From: Pleurotus djamor
Taxonomy: Eukaryota; Basidiomycota; Agaricomycetes; Agaricales; Pleurotaceae
Direction of reading: 5' to 3'
Length of the DNA stretch: 29,429 bases
Assembly: GCA_029747585.1 (NCBI GenBank)
Contig: JAPEVF010000576.1
Span: 1-29,429, forward strand
Positions 1 to 11,037 of the stretch are shown piece after piece. The position numbers were made by a program, and so were the translations under genes. The stretch's first letter is position 1; each line of letters opens with the position of its first letter. The notes beneath the pieces were generated by a model. It did not search any database. It saw only the letters and a program-made list of their open reading frames with translations, and was not told the origin of the DNA.

Positions 1-1892
1 TATGTCATGAAGCACTTGTATCCCGAAAAATGGGTCCCATCTCACTAGAGAAGGTGTATAGCTGTAGCCTTATAGTAGCAACACTGTGAACCGCTGTCAA
101 AACTATGCGTGACAATGAGAGCAAAGGTGATATTGAATCCGGTGTGATGGGGGTAGGAAGAGGAGGAGGCATGAGTAATGAACAGAAAAGGGCAGTGTCT
201 AAAGAAGGATGTAGGGATCTACATACATGCGAGATCAGCAACTACGAGTCGGAGATGACACATTCAGCATCATGACAAGTCACTCTCCTATCTCCTATCC
301 CCTGTATCGCTGGTCACTCACGCGCACGTGCTTGACGCTTCCTGGTTTCGTTGTCCGAAATTTACCGCTCCGAAAACCAACTCTCTGACTCTGAGACTCA
401 AGTTCACGGTCCGAAATTCAATTCCCCCCTTTGAAATCGAAATCTACTGGTGCCGAAATCCAAGTTCAAACTCCGAAATCGAAATCCCCAACTCGAAATC
501 GAAATCAAGGCCTCAGACGAAATCAAGAACACCCTCCGAAGACGAGTATTTTTGTCCGCTGGGGGCCTTCATACCCCTCATAGAAAGGAGAGTTCACAAA
601 CTTTGGTGCGTAACTCACTTACCTTCCGCTCGGAACTGGTAACAAGACTTGCTACACTGGTAACTTCACAGAAGCTGTTTTAATTATGAAATTCAATAGA
701 TATAAAGCATCTGGTATCTTGATACATCTCGGTTGGGTGGAGGCGAGCGCAAAACTCAAAACAAACATATACGTATGGGAATAGGGGCTTGTCGGTGGGG
801 CGAATTATAAAGGTGTGTTACTCCGCTCTAAACTTCTTGATTTCGAGACGAATCGCTGTGGACTTCCTCGAAGCAATGATATCACGCCACCAATCACCAC
901 CCCGTCCCATTTATCCCTGAAAATAGAGGATGGAATGCCCAGGAGCCTCCCCCAGGGGTTGACGGGCGTCGATCCTGATTAAGACCGCTGTGATTCAGGG
1001 TCATTCAATTCAGCATCTACGTAATCGAGGGCGAATTCTTCTGACAGTGTGTCATTTCCTGTGATTTGTTTTTTTCTATGTCTGAATGTTTTGAAGTTGC
1101 TCTAAATTTGGTCCATCGGTATTAAATCTGGATGTCCAATCCGAATCCGTTTCGCAGCCTCGAGGCAGCTACGACCACACGGCACCTGTCAAGCAACGCA
1201 GAACGTGGTTGTACTGTAGATATATCATCTGCCGCGCGCGATGGATGTCTCATTCAATGCGTACTGTGGACTGCAACGAATGATGTATCCTCAATCTACG
1301 GTAAGTACACTAATTGATGTATCGTTTTACCGTAGTGGCCTGCATGGGAGAGGGCTATATGCGTGTCATCTCGCCGAGAAAGTCGCCTAGAAGGAAGCCT
1401 AAGATGATACGACCTCATCCTCGAGGTTTGGCGTCAATTAGGCGAAAGGCGAGGCAAGAAGACCGAAGTTGAATGTTCGCCAACGCGACCAAAAACACGC
1501 GTTATACGACTCCTCCAGCCCAGCAGGCGAGGTTTGGGACGCGTAAGACGGAACTCGTCAGTTCAGGCGGCGACGCGGTCAATTTTGGTCCTTGCGGGAG
1601 TAGGGTCGATGAAGGGTCGAAAAAGGGGGAAATATGGAAGATTTGAGTTCGCGACCGAAGGCGGTATCACCAGTCACCGGTCACCAACGAGGTAGAGGAT
1701 GTAAGGGAAAGAGACCACCGGGGCCCATAAACCTGTTAAAAAGAAGGAATGGTAAAATGTGAGATGTACGCGTAACTAGTACATGGTGGTCGGAGGATAA
1801 GAGATTATCGAGATGTGCCACGGAAGCTACCAACATTAGTTTACGTAACCATGGCCCGAGCGTTGTTTCTAACACTCTAACCGTCGTCCAGG
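1..1892. other. No confident gene in the first 1.9 kb
   Basis: Only short open frames (under about 105 codons) with no splice-consistent extension were found on either strand. The stretch holds the GAAATC-rich repeat at 355-527 and several isolated donor- or acceptor-like words, for example CTCTAAC followed by TCCAG just before the ATG at 1893, which could be the end of an intron in a 5' leader. The first 250 bases may belong to a gene lying off the left edge, but nothing shows this. Confidence 0.4.
355..527. repeat. Degenerate GAAATC / CCGAAAT short-unit repeat
   Basis: The words CCGAAA and CGAAATC recur about nine times within 170 bp, closest together around 435-527 where CGAAATCGAAATC-type doublets repeat. 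Spacing is irregular, so this is a decayed low-complexity tract rather than a clean microsatellite. It inflates small open frames here, which I do not regard as genes. Confidence 0.6.
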
Positions 1893-2810
1893 ATGTCTGC
1901 TCAGCAGGGTAAGTCTTTGAACATTAAATGGGTGTCGTCAGATAGAGGAACGATGCTGAACGGTTCCTGGCTGGGTACAGATGTATACGGCGAAAGGCAT
2001 GAGTATTGGAGGAATGCCATAATCGCGATGAGACGAAGGGGACCTAAGCCATATCTCCCAGAGGAAGACACCTCTGGGGATGCGGACAATGAGCGAGAAG
2101 TTTATGGCAGCTGCAACGGTGGCCACATTGCCACTAGCAAGAACAGCCATGTCACGTACATCAGCCGCGATGCTGACCAGTCCGACAATGACTCTAGCGA
2201 ACCCCCGGTTGGAGGTGACACCTTCTCATTTGGAGGAGGATTGAAACTCGTCCACCCTAGTGCAACCGAGGGGGGTATCCAGGGCGCTGAAGACCTTATC
2301 CACTTCCATAAGTGCGTGCATGCGGCCGCCTCTGCGAAGAGGTTGTTCGAGCCTTGTGAGGCGCAGTCGACCAAGAACGCCCTCGGGCAGTTCAGTGGCG
2401 AAGACATCCAGGAGAATGGACTCCTTATTGCCCCGCAGGAAACTGTGTACAGTGGCGAGAAGGCGGAGAGAAAGATGATTCCCCTTCCCCGAAGAGCCCT
2501 GTCGCGAATCAGTAACACGGTCCACAGGATCGAGGCGGCCAGTACCTCTGCGCCCGCCAGCCCAAAGAAGCCCGAGGTGCTCGATACGTTGAGCAACGAA
2601 GTCTGTGCACAGCACACCACCAATATTCCAGGGGTGTTCAAGCTAGTGGACCCATTCTTGCAAGAATCGGAGGATTCGTCCACTAGTGATTCAGAAGAGT
2701 CTGACGACGCCACCGATGCAGATGTCGATAAGACTTTTCAAGTACTAGAGAGGTTCACATGGCTCTCGGCCCCCACCCATTTGGGACCCAATCGCAGTTC
2801 GATTCAGTAG
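1893..2810 (+). CDS. Intronless hypothetical protein, 305 aa, acidic C-terminus
   Basis: An uninterrupted ATG-to-TAG frame of 305 codons; an in-frame TAA lies four codons upstream, so ATG 1893 is the first usable start. Codon use looks like real coding sequence (many G-starting codons, mixed third bases). The protein is hydrophilic, without a signal peptide or membrane segment. Residues about 55-100 are rich in Asp, Glu, Ser and Gly; about 205-215 are Lys/Arg-rich; residues about 262-285 form a Ser/Asp/Glu tract (SEDSSTSDSEESDDATDAD). I recognise no domain. A strong donor word (GTAAGT) sits five codons in, but splicing there to the nearest AG breaks the frame, so I read it unspliced. CTAAC plus CCAG just upstream suggests a possible 5' leader intron. 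It is convergent with the large minus-strand gene, with 489 bp between stops. Confidence 0.65.
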   Translation: MSAQQGKSLNIKWVSSDRGTMLNGSWLGTDVYGERHEYWRNAIIAMRRRGPKPYLPEEDTSGDADNEREVYGSCNGGHIATSKNSHVTYISRDADQSDNDSSEPPVGGDTFSFGGGLKLVHPSATEGGIQGAEDLIHFHKCVHAAASAKRLFEPCEAQSTKNALGQFSGEDIQENGLLIAPQETVYSGEKAERKMIPLPRRALSRISNTVHRIEAASTSAPASPKKPEVLDTLSNEVCAQHTTNIPGVFKLVDPFLQESEDSSTSDSEESDDATDADVDKTFQVLERFTWLSAPTHLGPNRSSIQ

Positions 2811-3299
2811 AACTCCAGAGATGTGGTTGTCATCGGCGTTGAATATGGAGGATGCGAGGAGTATGCTCCACGCGTTCAGGAGCCTTGTTCCTTCGCCGTC
2901 GTGGTTTCCGATCCGGGTTCCTTTGGCATTTTACTTCCTTGTTTCTAAACATCATGATCATCTCCATGTATGTAGTAAGTTTTCATGTAGCTGTGATATG
3001 ACTCTTAAGATATCTGAAGACTGTTGTATTTTCATTGTGTTTTCTCGCCCAAGCCGAATTGAGAGGAAACTTAATGGACTTGGACTTGGTGACCTGAGAT
3101 CTAGCAAGTTGAGATAATGTAATGGTAGATTAGGTGCTACAAAATGTCAAGGATAGGTGAAAATGTGCAATATAAGGATAACTAAAGATGGATGCAACGG
3201 AAAAAGATACCCCATCGTCCAAGAAAAAACTAGAAGATGAGAGCCTGAGAGAAACATTGTGGGGATAAAGAAAGGGAAAACGGGCGACTACTAGGTGTG
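2811..3299. other. Convergent intergenic region
   Basis: Shared 3' flank between the plus-strand 305-aa ORF and the minus-strand 1,924-aa gene. AT-richer than the coding flanks; no gene or structured element is evident. Transcript ends of both neighbours should fall here. Confidence 0.5.
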
Positions 3300-6200
3300 T
3301 CAATGAGCGTCTACATTGACACCATTGACAGCGACGGCACGTCGTTTCCGGGGGGGCAATGAGGTATCGTCATTTCTTCCGTCCTCATCTTCGTCCTCTT
3401 CCCCATCTTGATCTTCATTGACCTCGGCGCGAGGTCGTTTTCGCCGCTGCAGCGAAGCCCCTTCACGATGGTACTCATCGCCACCGTCATCACCATTAAC
3501 CGCTCTCCCCTTGCCTTTCAGCCCCCTCTGCAACCTCCTCAACTCTAACCTCAACTCATCTTCCCTCTCTTCAATCTCCCTGACAACTTCATCGTCCTCC
3601 TCCTCCTCGTCATCATATTCCCGCATCAATTCCCTCTCCAACTTCTTCATCTGCATCTCCACTTTCCTATATTCCACTTCCTCAGCTAGCTCTTGCAAAC
3701 GAAGATGTTGCTCGCGGCGGCGAATCCTCTCTCTTTCTCGTTCACGTTCTTGTTCTCGCAGCATCGCCCTCTCATGTTCACGTCGCGAACGCGCGTTGTT
3801 GGAGGTTGGGATGCGTGATAATGACGATGAATGTCGGAAGGTACTGCCTAATCCGGAGAATGCTGATGCAGAAGGTAACGCGGAGAGACTTCTGCCCTTA
3901 CCCTTGAGCGTCCCGATGCCATTAGTCCCGAAAACAAAGGTAGACTGGCTGGCACTACCATCACCACTACTGGTCCCGTTTGCTGACCCCGGGTGTAGCA
4001 GGTTCTTTTCCAGTGAATCTTGATATGAATGTGCAAGCGACCCAGCAGCATTGAATAGAAACGATTCGCGTTCCCAACAGACATGATACATCGTTTCAAG
4101 TCTTTTGAGTAGCGCCTCTGATATATCTGTTGTGGCGGTGGTGGTCGTTGTGGTGGGTAGAGGCGGGTCAAGATGAGAAGCGGAGGTAGAGGGGTTCGTA
4201 GAACTGGAGCTAGCACTAGGCCCAGCTTGGTTCTGGTTTTGCAAAGAGCCCATGGGTGGCGTGGTTGACGAACTTGCAGCACGAGCGGCAATGGGAATCG
4301 CGGAGGGGGCAGGGGACGTAGACGAAGCAAACGCGATACATTGTTGAACAAGACTGGCCATTGTTGACCAGCTTCCAATTTGGGAGAGCAGCATCGAAGC
4401 AAGCGCATCCGGACTCTTCGTTGCACAATCTGGAAATGAGAGGAATAAGGATGAAACATCAAACTAAGACGCAAANGGGGGTACCTACCGAGTGACATTA
4501 CAGGATTCGAGGCTTTCGTAGACGTTGTTAGTCTGATGGGTGTTTGAGGCTGCGCCGAAGTTGAAGCAATCGCATTCCGTCCCTGTTGAGACTGGGCTTG
4601 TGCTTGATTTTCCACCCCGGCATCCTGCACGATCCCTCTGAATGCCTTGACCTGTTTCCTAAACTCTTCGCCTTTCGTGTTCAAGTCATCCGCGACCTTC
4701 TTCAACCCCTCCCTCTCCTTCTTCAGCATCGCCTTCTCCTCCTCGAACAACTGGCGTTCCTTGTCAAGCGCTTCTTGTTGCTTAGCTATAAGGGCAGCTT
4801 GAGTGTCAAGAATGGAGGTCGCAGGCGTGGATGTAAGGACCGCCGGTGTGGGAGTAAGGGCAAGAGCCATAGTCGTGCTTGAGGGAATTTCGGCACTTCG
4901 GGTAACCTCTTGCACGTTCTCCTTCTCTCTCAGTTCCGTCAACTCCCTCTCTTTCAGCCCTTCCAAATTCTTCAGCTCCCTCTCCTTTGCCTCCTCCAAC
5001 TCCTCCAACTCCCGCTCCTTCAGCTCCATTAATTCCGTCAGCTCCCTCGCCTTCGACTCCTCTAGGTCCTTCAACTCTCTCTGCAAATCCTCCACAAGGC
5101 TCTCCTTCTCCTCGACGTACCCCATATACTCCCCCCTCAGCTCGACAATCTGCCTCTCCAGGATAGCTCCCATCTCAACTTCCCGCTCAAACTTCCCCTC
5201 ACCCTCTACTGCCCTCTCTCTGCCTTCGCCAACCTGCTTCTCCAACCGCTCGACATCAGCTTGGATCGTTTCGCATCGAGCAGTGAGTTGTGTGATTTCG
5301 TCTGTCAGCGTTTGAACACGAGCTTCCAGGGCGTCGTTTGCGGCGTGCAGTGTTTCATTGACGCCCCCGACTCTGTCCACCTCGTCACTCAGGGCCTTGA
5401 CCTCGTCCTCCTTCGCCTTCAATCTCTGCATGACGTCGTCCTTTTCCCGTTCCCAATCTTCCTTATCCTTCTTGATCCTTGAATTTTCCTCATTGACCAG
5501 CCCGATCCGTTCTCTCAACTTCCCGTTATCCTTCTTCAATACGCCAACGATGCCACGAAGTTTTGTGTTGTCTTCCTGTAACGCCGTGTTGACAGAGAGG
5601 AGTGCTTGGTGATGGAGGTGAAGATCATCGTACGTATAGCGGTTAAAGTGGGTGTTGTTGGTAGGTGTGGGAACAGTGATGCCTGCAGCCGTAGAAGTAG
5701 AGGTCACATGCGGGGTGCTGGATGTCGTCGGTGAAGGTTGGTTATGCAATGAAAGAAACATCGCTCCCGTAGACGAGGAAGATAATTGCGAACGAGCAGC
5801 ATCCAAGCCACCGCCAGTTGGTAGGGTAATATCTGCACGGTCCAAGCCCATGACAGAGCGCACAACCTCGTCGAGCACCAATGGGGTTGGCGTCGGCGTT
5901 GGGACGTTACTCGTCTCATTGCCATTGCCATTATCCCCTCCAGCTTCCGAATCACGAGAGTGTCTTATAGCCCCGAGAGTTTGCAATATTGGAACATCAA
6001 GACCGTCGAGAGCCTTAGCGCTGACACCATCCTCAAATCCTGCAAACAAATTCTCTAACTCCATGGCAGCTTCGTTCATATGTTCGTGGGTCGCGGTACC
6101 ATCAGGAATGGAAATCCCATCTTCATCTTCATCGTCATCTCCATTCATCGCATTATCGTCAACACCACCCCCGCCTACAATAACATCAGCACCACCCAAT

Positions 6201-9200
6201 GCAAGGAGGGGTGATGGGCTGCCAGCCCGCGGTAGAGGTTCAGACCGAGGCTTAGGCGTGTTTTCGCGGGGGGAAGAGATATCCATAGGCGAGGAAGGAA
6301 TTTCTCCCTCCTCCCATTCTTCTTCGTCTCTTGCACGTTCCTTTGCCTTTGCTCTGGCCGCCTTTTCTTTTTCCCTTTCTCCAAATTGTGCGACCTCGCC
6401 TTCTTCTCTTTCACCGCCGCCATCTACATATCCCATAGACGCTCCGTTCGTGGTAACAGGAGGGGTGGTAATCGTACTCGTGCTTAAGGGAGCGGCAGGG
6501 TTAGTGACAAGGAGATCCGTGGGGTTAACGGTGGTACTTGATGCGGGTGTAGATGCAGACGCAACTGGGCTAGCTGCCGTGGGACTAGACGCAGGAGTGG
6601 AAACGCTAGAATTGTTACAATCATTAAGAAGGGGGTTAATGTCGAGTTTGGGTAGGAGCGTGCTTGATGGTGTCGGCGGCGGCGGAGTAGGCTTATGGGC
6701 GGACGGACGTGGTATTGGAATGCGCAGGGGTATGGACATGCCGTTACCTCCTGTCGTAGGGAATAGCGGAGGAGGAGCATGAGGATGTCGAGGTGGTGTT
6801 GGAGGTGGTGGCGCTTGTGTTGGAGGTGGTGGTGCTATTGGTGTTGGTATAGATTGTGAGGGTGGAGGGGCAATCCCCTGCGAAGGGATGGGAGAAGATC
6901 GCGATGGTAGGGTGGGAGTTGGAGGGGCAGGGACGGATAACGGGGTAGACGTAGACGTCGGTGGTTGTATTGGTATTGAAGGAGGAGGGTTCATGCCACC
7001 ATTAGCATGAGGATCATCTACATGAATAAAAAAAAGTTTGCGTTCAACATAACATCCTGATGAGTATATCAAGCAAACGCTGTCTGAACGGGCGACAAAC
7101 CTCTGGAATTTGGGTTTGCTTGGGGTAAAGGCGCGTATGGGAACCGACCTGCCCCCATTCCTGGGTACGCACCACGACCAGAGCCGACGCCAGGACCACC
7201 GAGATGATTCGGAGTAGGGGGGTATCCATACGGATAGGCGGGATATACGCCTGAATATGGGTTCACCAGCTGTATCGAGTCTGACGACGAGCCGTTCGTA
7301 CCAGCACTTGCCGTGTCCGAAGCTTTGGCGGTAGCTGGTGCAGGAGAAGAGCCACTAGCTTTGGCAGATGCTGGCGTAGGTGTCCTAGAAGAAGATGCAG
7401 CGCTATAACTTCCAGGACGATGTTTAGGAGGAACTTTTGCTCCTGCTCGTGCTCCAGGACCTGCGGTCGTTGATGAAGGCGATGGTGTACTTGTAGGCAT
7501 ACTCACAGTGACAGACACCGGAGTAGCACCCGACTTCGACGTTGAGAGAGGGGGCAGGTCATTGGGAGCTGGGTACGTAGGTAGACCTCTTGGATTCCTT
7601 CTCTGCCAAGACGGTTCAGCTGTCGTCGGTGGATTCGTCTTGGGGGCAGTTGTTGATGTCGCGGATGATGTCGCTGTGGGCGCGCGTATGGGAGATTCCG
7701 GGGGTAGCGGTGGGGGTCTGGAGCTAGGTGGCGGCGGAGGTGGCGGTTCGACGGTTGGTTGCGGTGGTAAATGTAGACAAGTAGAAGAAGATGAACAAGG
7801 TCGATCACGAGAAGGAGCTGTGGTCCGGGGTAGAGGAACCTGATGCGCTCCTGATATCACGTTGTGCAGGCTCAGGACTGAGCGATCCGCCTCGGGTGGA
7901 CTGGCGTTGGGTTGACTTAGTGTTAATCGTGATTCGGATGGGGGTGGAGGAGCAGGAGTTTGTGACGTTCCAGAAGCACCATTGGATGGCGCAGGTTTAG
8001 GTTTCCTAGGATCGACAGTCGAAGATGTAGCTGACGCTGACGCTGAAGAAGACTTCTGCGCAAAGCTAGAAGCGGATGGTCTTGGGGGTAAAAGTTTGAG
8101 TCGTTTGGGAAAGGAGTTTGGAGCTGGATCCTGCGGCTCTGACTGAGGCTCTGGTTCTGGTTCTGGATCCGGTTCTGTTGTGCTCGCGCCAGTACTCATA
8201 CTCCTCTCCTCCCCCTTCTCTTGGAGCATCTTCTTCCACCCTCGCTTCGGCAACTCCAGTACCTCACCACCACCATCTGCCATCCTGATCAGCGCCCTCC
8301 GCGACAGCGACGCTGCAGCATCCGGCGCGGCACTCCAGTATGTCCCATTCAGCCCTGCTTTACTCTTCGAAGACGACGAGGATGAATCAGAATCAGAGTC
8401 GGACGACGAGGTGTATTCGACAACTCGTTTCATGCGGGGCTTCCTGGCAGGAGTAGTCGTTCGCGTTTTTGGGTCGGGTTCATCGTCACGAGCCTTGCCC
8501 TTGCCCTTGTTTTTGGTCGGGGAAGCACTCTTCTTGCGGTTTGAACTTGATTGCGGTTCTTCCACTTCCTCTTCGTCGATCACTCCTTCCTCGTCTTCAT
8601 CCTCATCTTCTTCGTCATCATCATCATCGTCGTCGTCGCCGTCGGAAGATTTCCGACGACGAGAGGACCTCCTACTGGCCTTGGGAGCCCTCCAAACCCT
8701 TGGACCCCTCCACGCTGGCACCTGCCTCTGGCTCTCCTCCTTAGCCTTTGCTCCCGCTCTACCTTCTCCCTGTCGGGAAGTCCTACTTCCACTACCCATA
8801 TTCCTAGGCTTCCTACCCAAGCTCGACTTCCCTCCTCTCAGCTTCGCCACCCCACCCTGCTTCCACTCCTTCAACCACCCATCATACGTCCCGCTTGAAA
8901 TCCCAAAGTCCCGCATGATCATACCTTTGCGGAATGCGACGACGAGCGAGCAGGCACGTTTTGCGGAGCGGCAGTCATTGCAATACCATGAAGTGTCGTC
9001 GAAGACGCATGCAGAAAGACCGTTGCGCATGCAACCTTGGCAGAGCTGGTGAAGAAAGGGTTTGATGTAAGCAAAGTGGGACGAGATGAAGAACAGTGAG
9101 ATGGTTCGACAAGGAAATGGGCAGAGTACGAGTAGCAGATTCAGATAGAGCACGTACATGATGCCGATGTTGCTCTCTCCACAGCTTAAAGTCTGGCAGC

Positions 9201-9328
9201 GTATATAACCACTTCCAATCATTGTACGCCTCCAACGCTTCTTCCTTCAATGGCCCACCCTTCGGTCCCAGAGCAGTAGCCAACGTGGCTTCGTCAGCGA
9301 CTTTCGGTGGTTCCTTGGTACGCGCCAT
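3300..9328 (-). CDS. Large low-complexity/coiled-coil protein with Zn2Cys6-like motif, 1,924 aa, four exons
   Basis: Exons on the minus strand are 9328-9158, 9045-7101, 7017-4489 and 4429-3300. The introns (112, 83 and 59 nt) begin GTACGT, GTTTGT and GTAGGT and end CAG, TAG and CAG; all phases agree and the total is 1,925 codons. Residues 59-89 hold Cys59, 62, 70, 79, 82 and 89 (C-x2-C-x7-C-x8-C-x2-C-x6-C), one residue off the fungal Zn2Cys6 pattern, so DNA binding is possible but unproven. Then come a pure Asp/Glu run (about 192-215), a Ser/Asp tract (about 265-290), an EPEP run (about 350), a poly-Pro segment (about 490-510), a long heptad-rich coiled coil (about 1165-1500) with repeated KEREL units near 1355-1400, an Arg/Glu helix (about 1760-1850) and basic NLS-like clusters RRKRPR and PPRKRRA near the C-terminus. 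A nuclear scaffold or regulator is my inference. ATG 9328 is chosen as the first ATG of exon 1. One N lies inside intron 3. Confidence 0.8.
8586..8646 (-). repeat. Trinucleotide repeat coding an Asp/Glu run
   Basis: On the plus strand this reads as runs of TCC/TTC/TCA/TCG triplets (CATCATCATCATCG then CGTCGTCG); on the coding minus strand it encodes an uninterrupted acidic tract in the 1,924-aa protein. Such triplet tracts change length easily, so allelic size variation is expected. Confidence 0.7.
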
Positions 9329-9340
9329 CTCGTAGATTCC

Positions 9341-9723
9341 TCACCCCTGAAGTGCGCGATGCGGAATCCAGGAAGCGAGCACAAGGCAATCTCTGTCCGC
9401 AATAATGGTGTTGATAATGGTACCCTCCAATGTTTGGTTGGTCTGATGCACCATACAGTCAGCCAGGTAGATTTTAGATATATAATTTGACCTACCGATC
9501 GCCTGTAGAGTAATGAGATTATGATCCCAATGATTCCGTATGGACGTCTGGAGTAAAATATCGCGTAGACTCCCAGTCCGATTCCGAAAGCGAGTCGTGC
9601 AAGTTCGAATGATATGAGAAGCGGTTGATTTAGCAGGAGCAGAGAAATCGCAGAGCCAATGGAAGGAAAAGAGCGAGCAAAAAAGGTAGAAAACCGAGTT
9701 TGATCAGATGTTCCGCTCAACAC
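9341..9723 (-). other. Hydrophobic open frame or 5' leader just upstream of the large gene
   Basis: An open minus-strand frame encodes a hydrophobic stretch (about residues 30-70 contain LARLAFGIGLGVYAIFYS and GIIGIIISLL). A clean intron (GTAGGT to CATCAG, about 60 nt) joins it in phase to a short second exon that stops at 9341, only 12 nt before the ATG of the 1,924-aa gene on the same strand. However, the frame has no ATG after its upstream stop. Either this is the spliced, pyrimidine-rich 5' leader of the large gene, or the end of a small membrane-protein gene whose first exon I cannot find. The leader reading is simpler. Confidence 0.35.
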
Positions 9724-9730
9724 AAATTTC

Positions 9731-9740
9731 CCTTTTTATG
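9731..9740 (-). promoter_or_regulatory. TATA-like element, minus strand
   Basis: CATAAAAAGG on the minus strand, followed downstream by a C/T-rich stretch typical of fungal transcription starts. It lies about 400 bp upstream of the ATG at 9328 and would suit a leader containing the intron described at 9341-9723. Weak match, no other promoter element identified. Confidence 0.3.
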
Positions 9741-10313
9741 TCGACAGGGAGACAGCTCTTTTCTACGTCCAGTCGGTTAGGAAGACACTGTCTTCAGGCC
9801 TTTCCTCGAGATTTATTTGGAGGGACACAGGGGTGGGGCCAGCGCTCAGTGTGGCTCAGGATAAAAGGGACGAGGAGGATGAAGGAAAACGCGAGCAAAG
9901 GATGGGAAGCCCAGATTCACACACTATCAAACCAATGTGACTGTGTGAACTTGATTTCTCACAGTCACTATTACGCCACGGCTTATTGTAGGGGCAGTGT
10001 ATGGGCCACAGCATCCGATATCAGTCTGATACGAAGAAAACGCACCACGATTGGTATTCTCTCAAGCCAACCCACCCAAACGACTGAATGCTCTCATTAT
10101 CAGTCGTTGTCGTCTCCAGTCCCTCCAATTGCTTGATATGTGAGGGGGTTGACCGATCGGGAGCATATGAGCTGTGGGATGAGAGAAGTGGATGAGTTTG
10201 GCCACTCGGCACGATACTTCATTGGAAGGGTGCGTCCTCGACCTTGAGGAGCGCGGTCTTACAGTGATATCGCAGCTTTAGTGGCTGTTAGCGAGCCTTG
10301 AATATTTGAATCG
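9741..10313. other. Intergenic, no supported gene
   Basis: A plus-strand frame opening at ATG 9708 starts with a Ser/Arg/Phe-rich, mitochondrial-presequence-like segment (MFRSTQISLFMSTGRQLFS), but after about 40 codons its composition looks random and it overlaps the presumed promoter of the large gene, so I do not call it. No RNA gene seen. Confidence 0.4.
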
Positions 10314-11037
10314 TTATTTTCGCAGGCGGATCTTCCGGGCTGGTGGAAGGGGATACGACCCGTACAAAGCGTGAACCATACTTGAAAATTGCGGCTGTGC
10401 ATGCCTGTAGACGATAGAAGTTCGTCCATCAGGCTCCTGAAGCAAAAGAACTGAATGACATGAAATCTCACGATGTTGGATTTACTGGCCGAACCTACGA
10501 CTGCGACTGTCTCGTGAAGGACTCGGCCAATCGTCGTTGTCTTTTGGCAGTGCATGTATATAACGCTTCCACCCATGCCTAAAGGATGGTTCTTGGAGAG
10601 TCCTGTCACGACGTACCGGGGAGGAGGTCGGGCTTCGGATAATGTCTAAGGCAGGTTCGACAATGCATAGAGGGTGTCTAAAAGTTGAATCAAACTACTA
10701 ATGAACTTGACATATAGATCTGACGCAATGAAAATGTATGTTTATCCGCCATCTCCAACTTTGGACCACCCAGATGCATAGATGAGGCCTTTGTCCCTCT
10801 AACCCAGTCTCTGGCAACTCCGAGCGTGATATGTGACAGACTTGTGAATGTAGATGTTTTAACAGCTGTGGCTGGTCGTGCAAAGGCGAACTTGATGGGT
10901 GGTCGCTCTGGGATGTGGGAGGCGACGAGTTTCTGTATCATGGCATTGGCCAAGTAGCAAATGGGAGGAGATTGTCCTAGCAAGTTGTAAATGGTCCGTC
11001 CTGAAGGGAAAGGGTGTATTGAGGGTATAGAAGACAT
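10314..11037 (-). CDS. Hypothetical protein, 211 aa, three exons
   Basis: Minus-strand exons 11037-10699, 10645-10472 and 10436-10314 join through introns of 53 nt (GTAGTT to CTTAG) and 35 nt (GTGAGA to TTCAG), both in phase, to give 212 codons ending TAA. The spliced C-terminus (about residues 114-211) has balanced composition and phrases such as YVVTGLSKNHPLGMGGSVIY and SIVYRHAQPQFSSMVHALYG; the unspliced frames look random beyond the junctions, which supports splicing. No signal peptide, membrane segment or domain is recognised. Exon 1 contains a further optional in-frame intron candidate of 87 nt (GTTAGA to GTCAG), so 182 aa is an alternative. The 35-nt intron is near the lower size limit for fungi. 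It may share its upstream region (11038 on) with whatever lies to the right. Confidence 0.55.

Noticed and set aside
3418..4023. 201-codon plus-strand Ser-rich frame
   Set aside because: Antisense to exon 4 of the large gene, where repeated Glu/Arg codons give Ser/Leu on the other strand.
5652..6782. 376-codon plus-strand open frame
   Set aside because: It lies antisense to exon 3 of the large gene; a Ser/Pro-rich coding strand with few T/A-rich codons leaves few stops on the opposite strand. No independent start or splice evidence.
8180..9052. 290-codon plus-strand open frame rich in Ser and Phe
   Set aside because: Antisense to the acidic and low-complexity exon 2 of the large gene; the poly-Ser stretch is the reverse complement of the Asp/Glu repeat.
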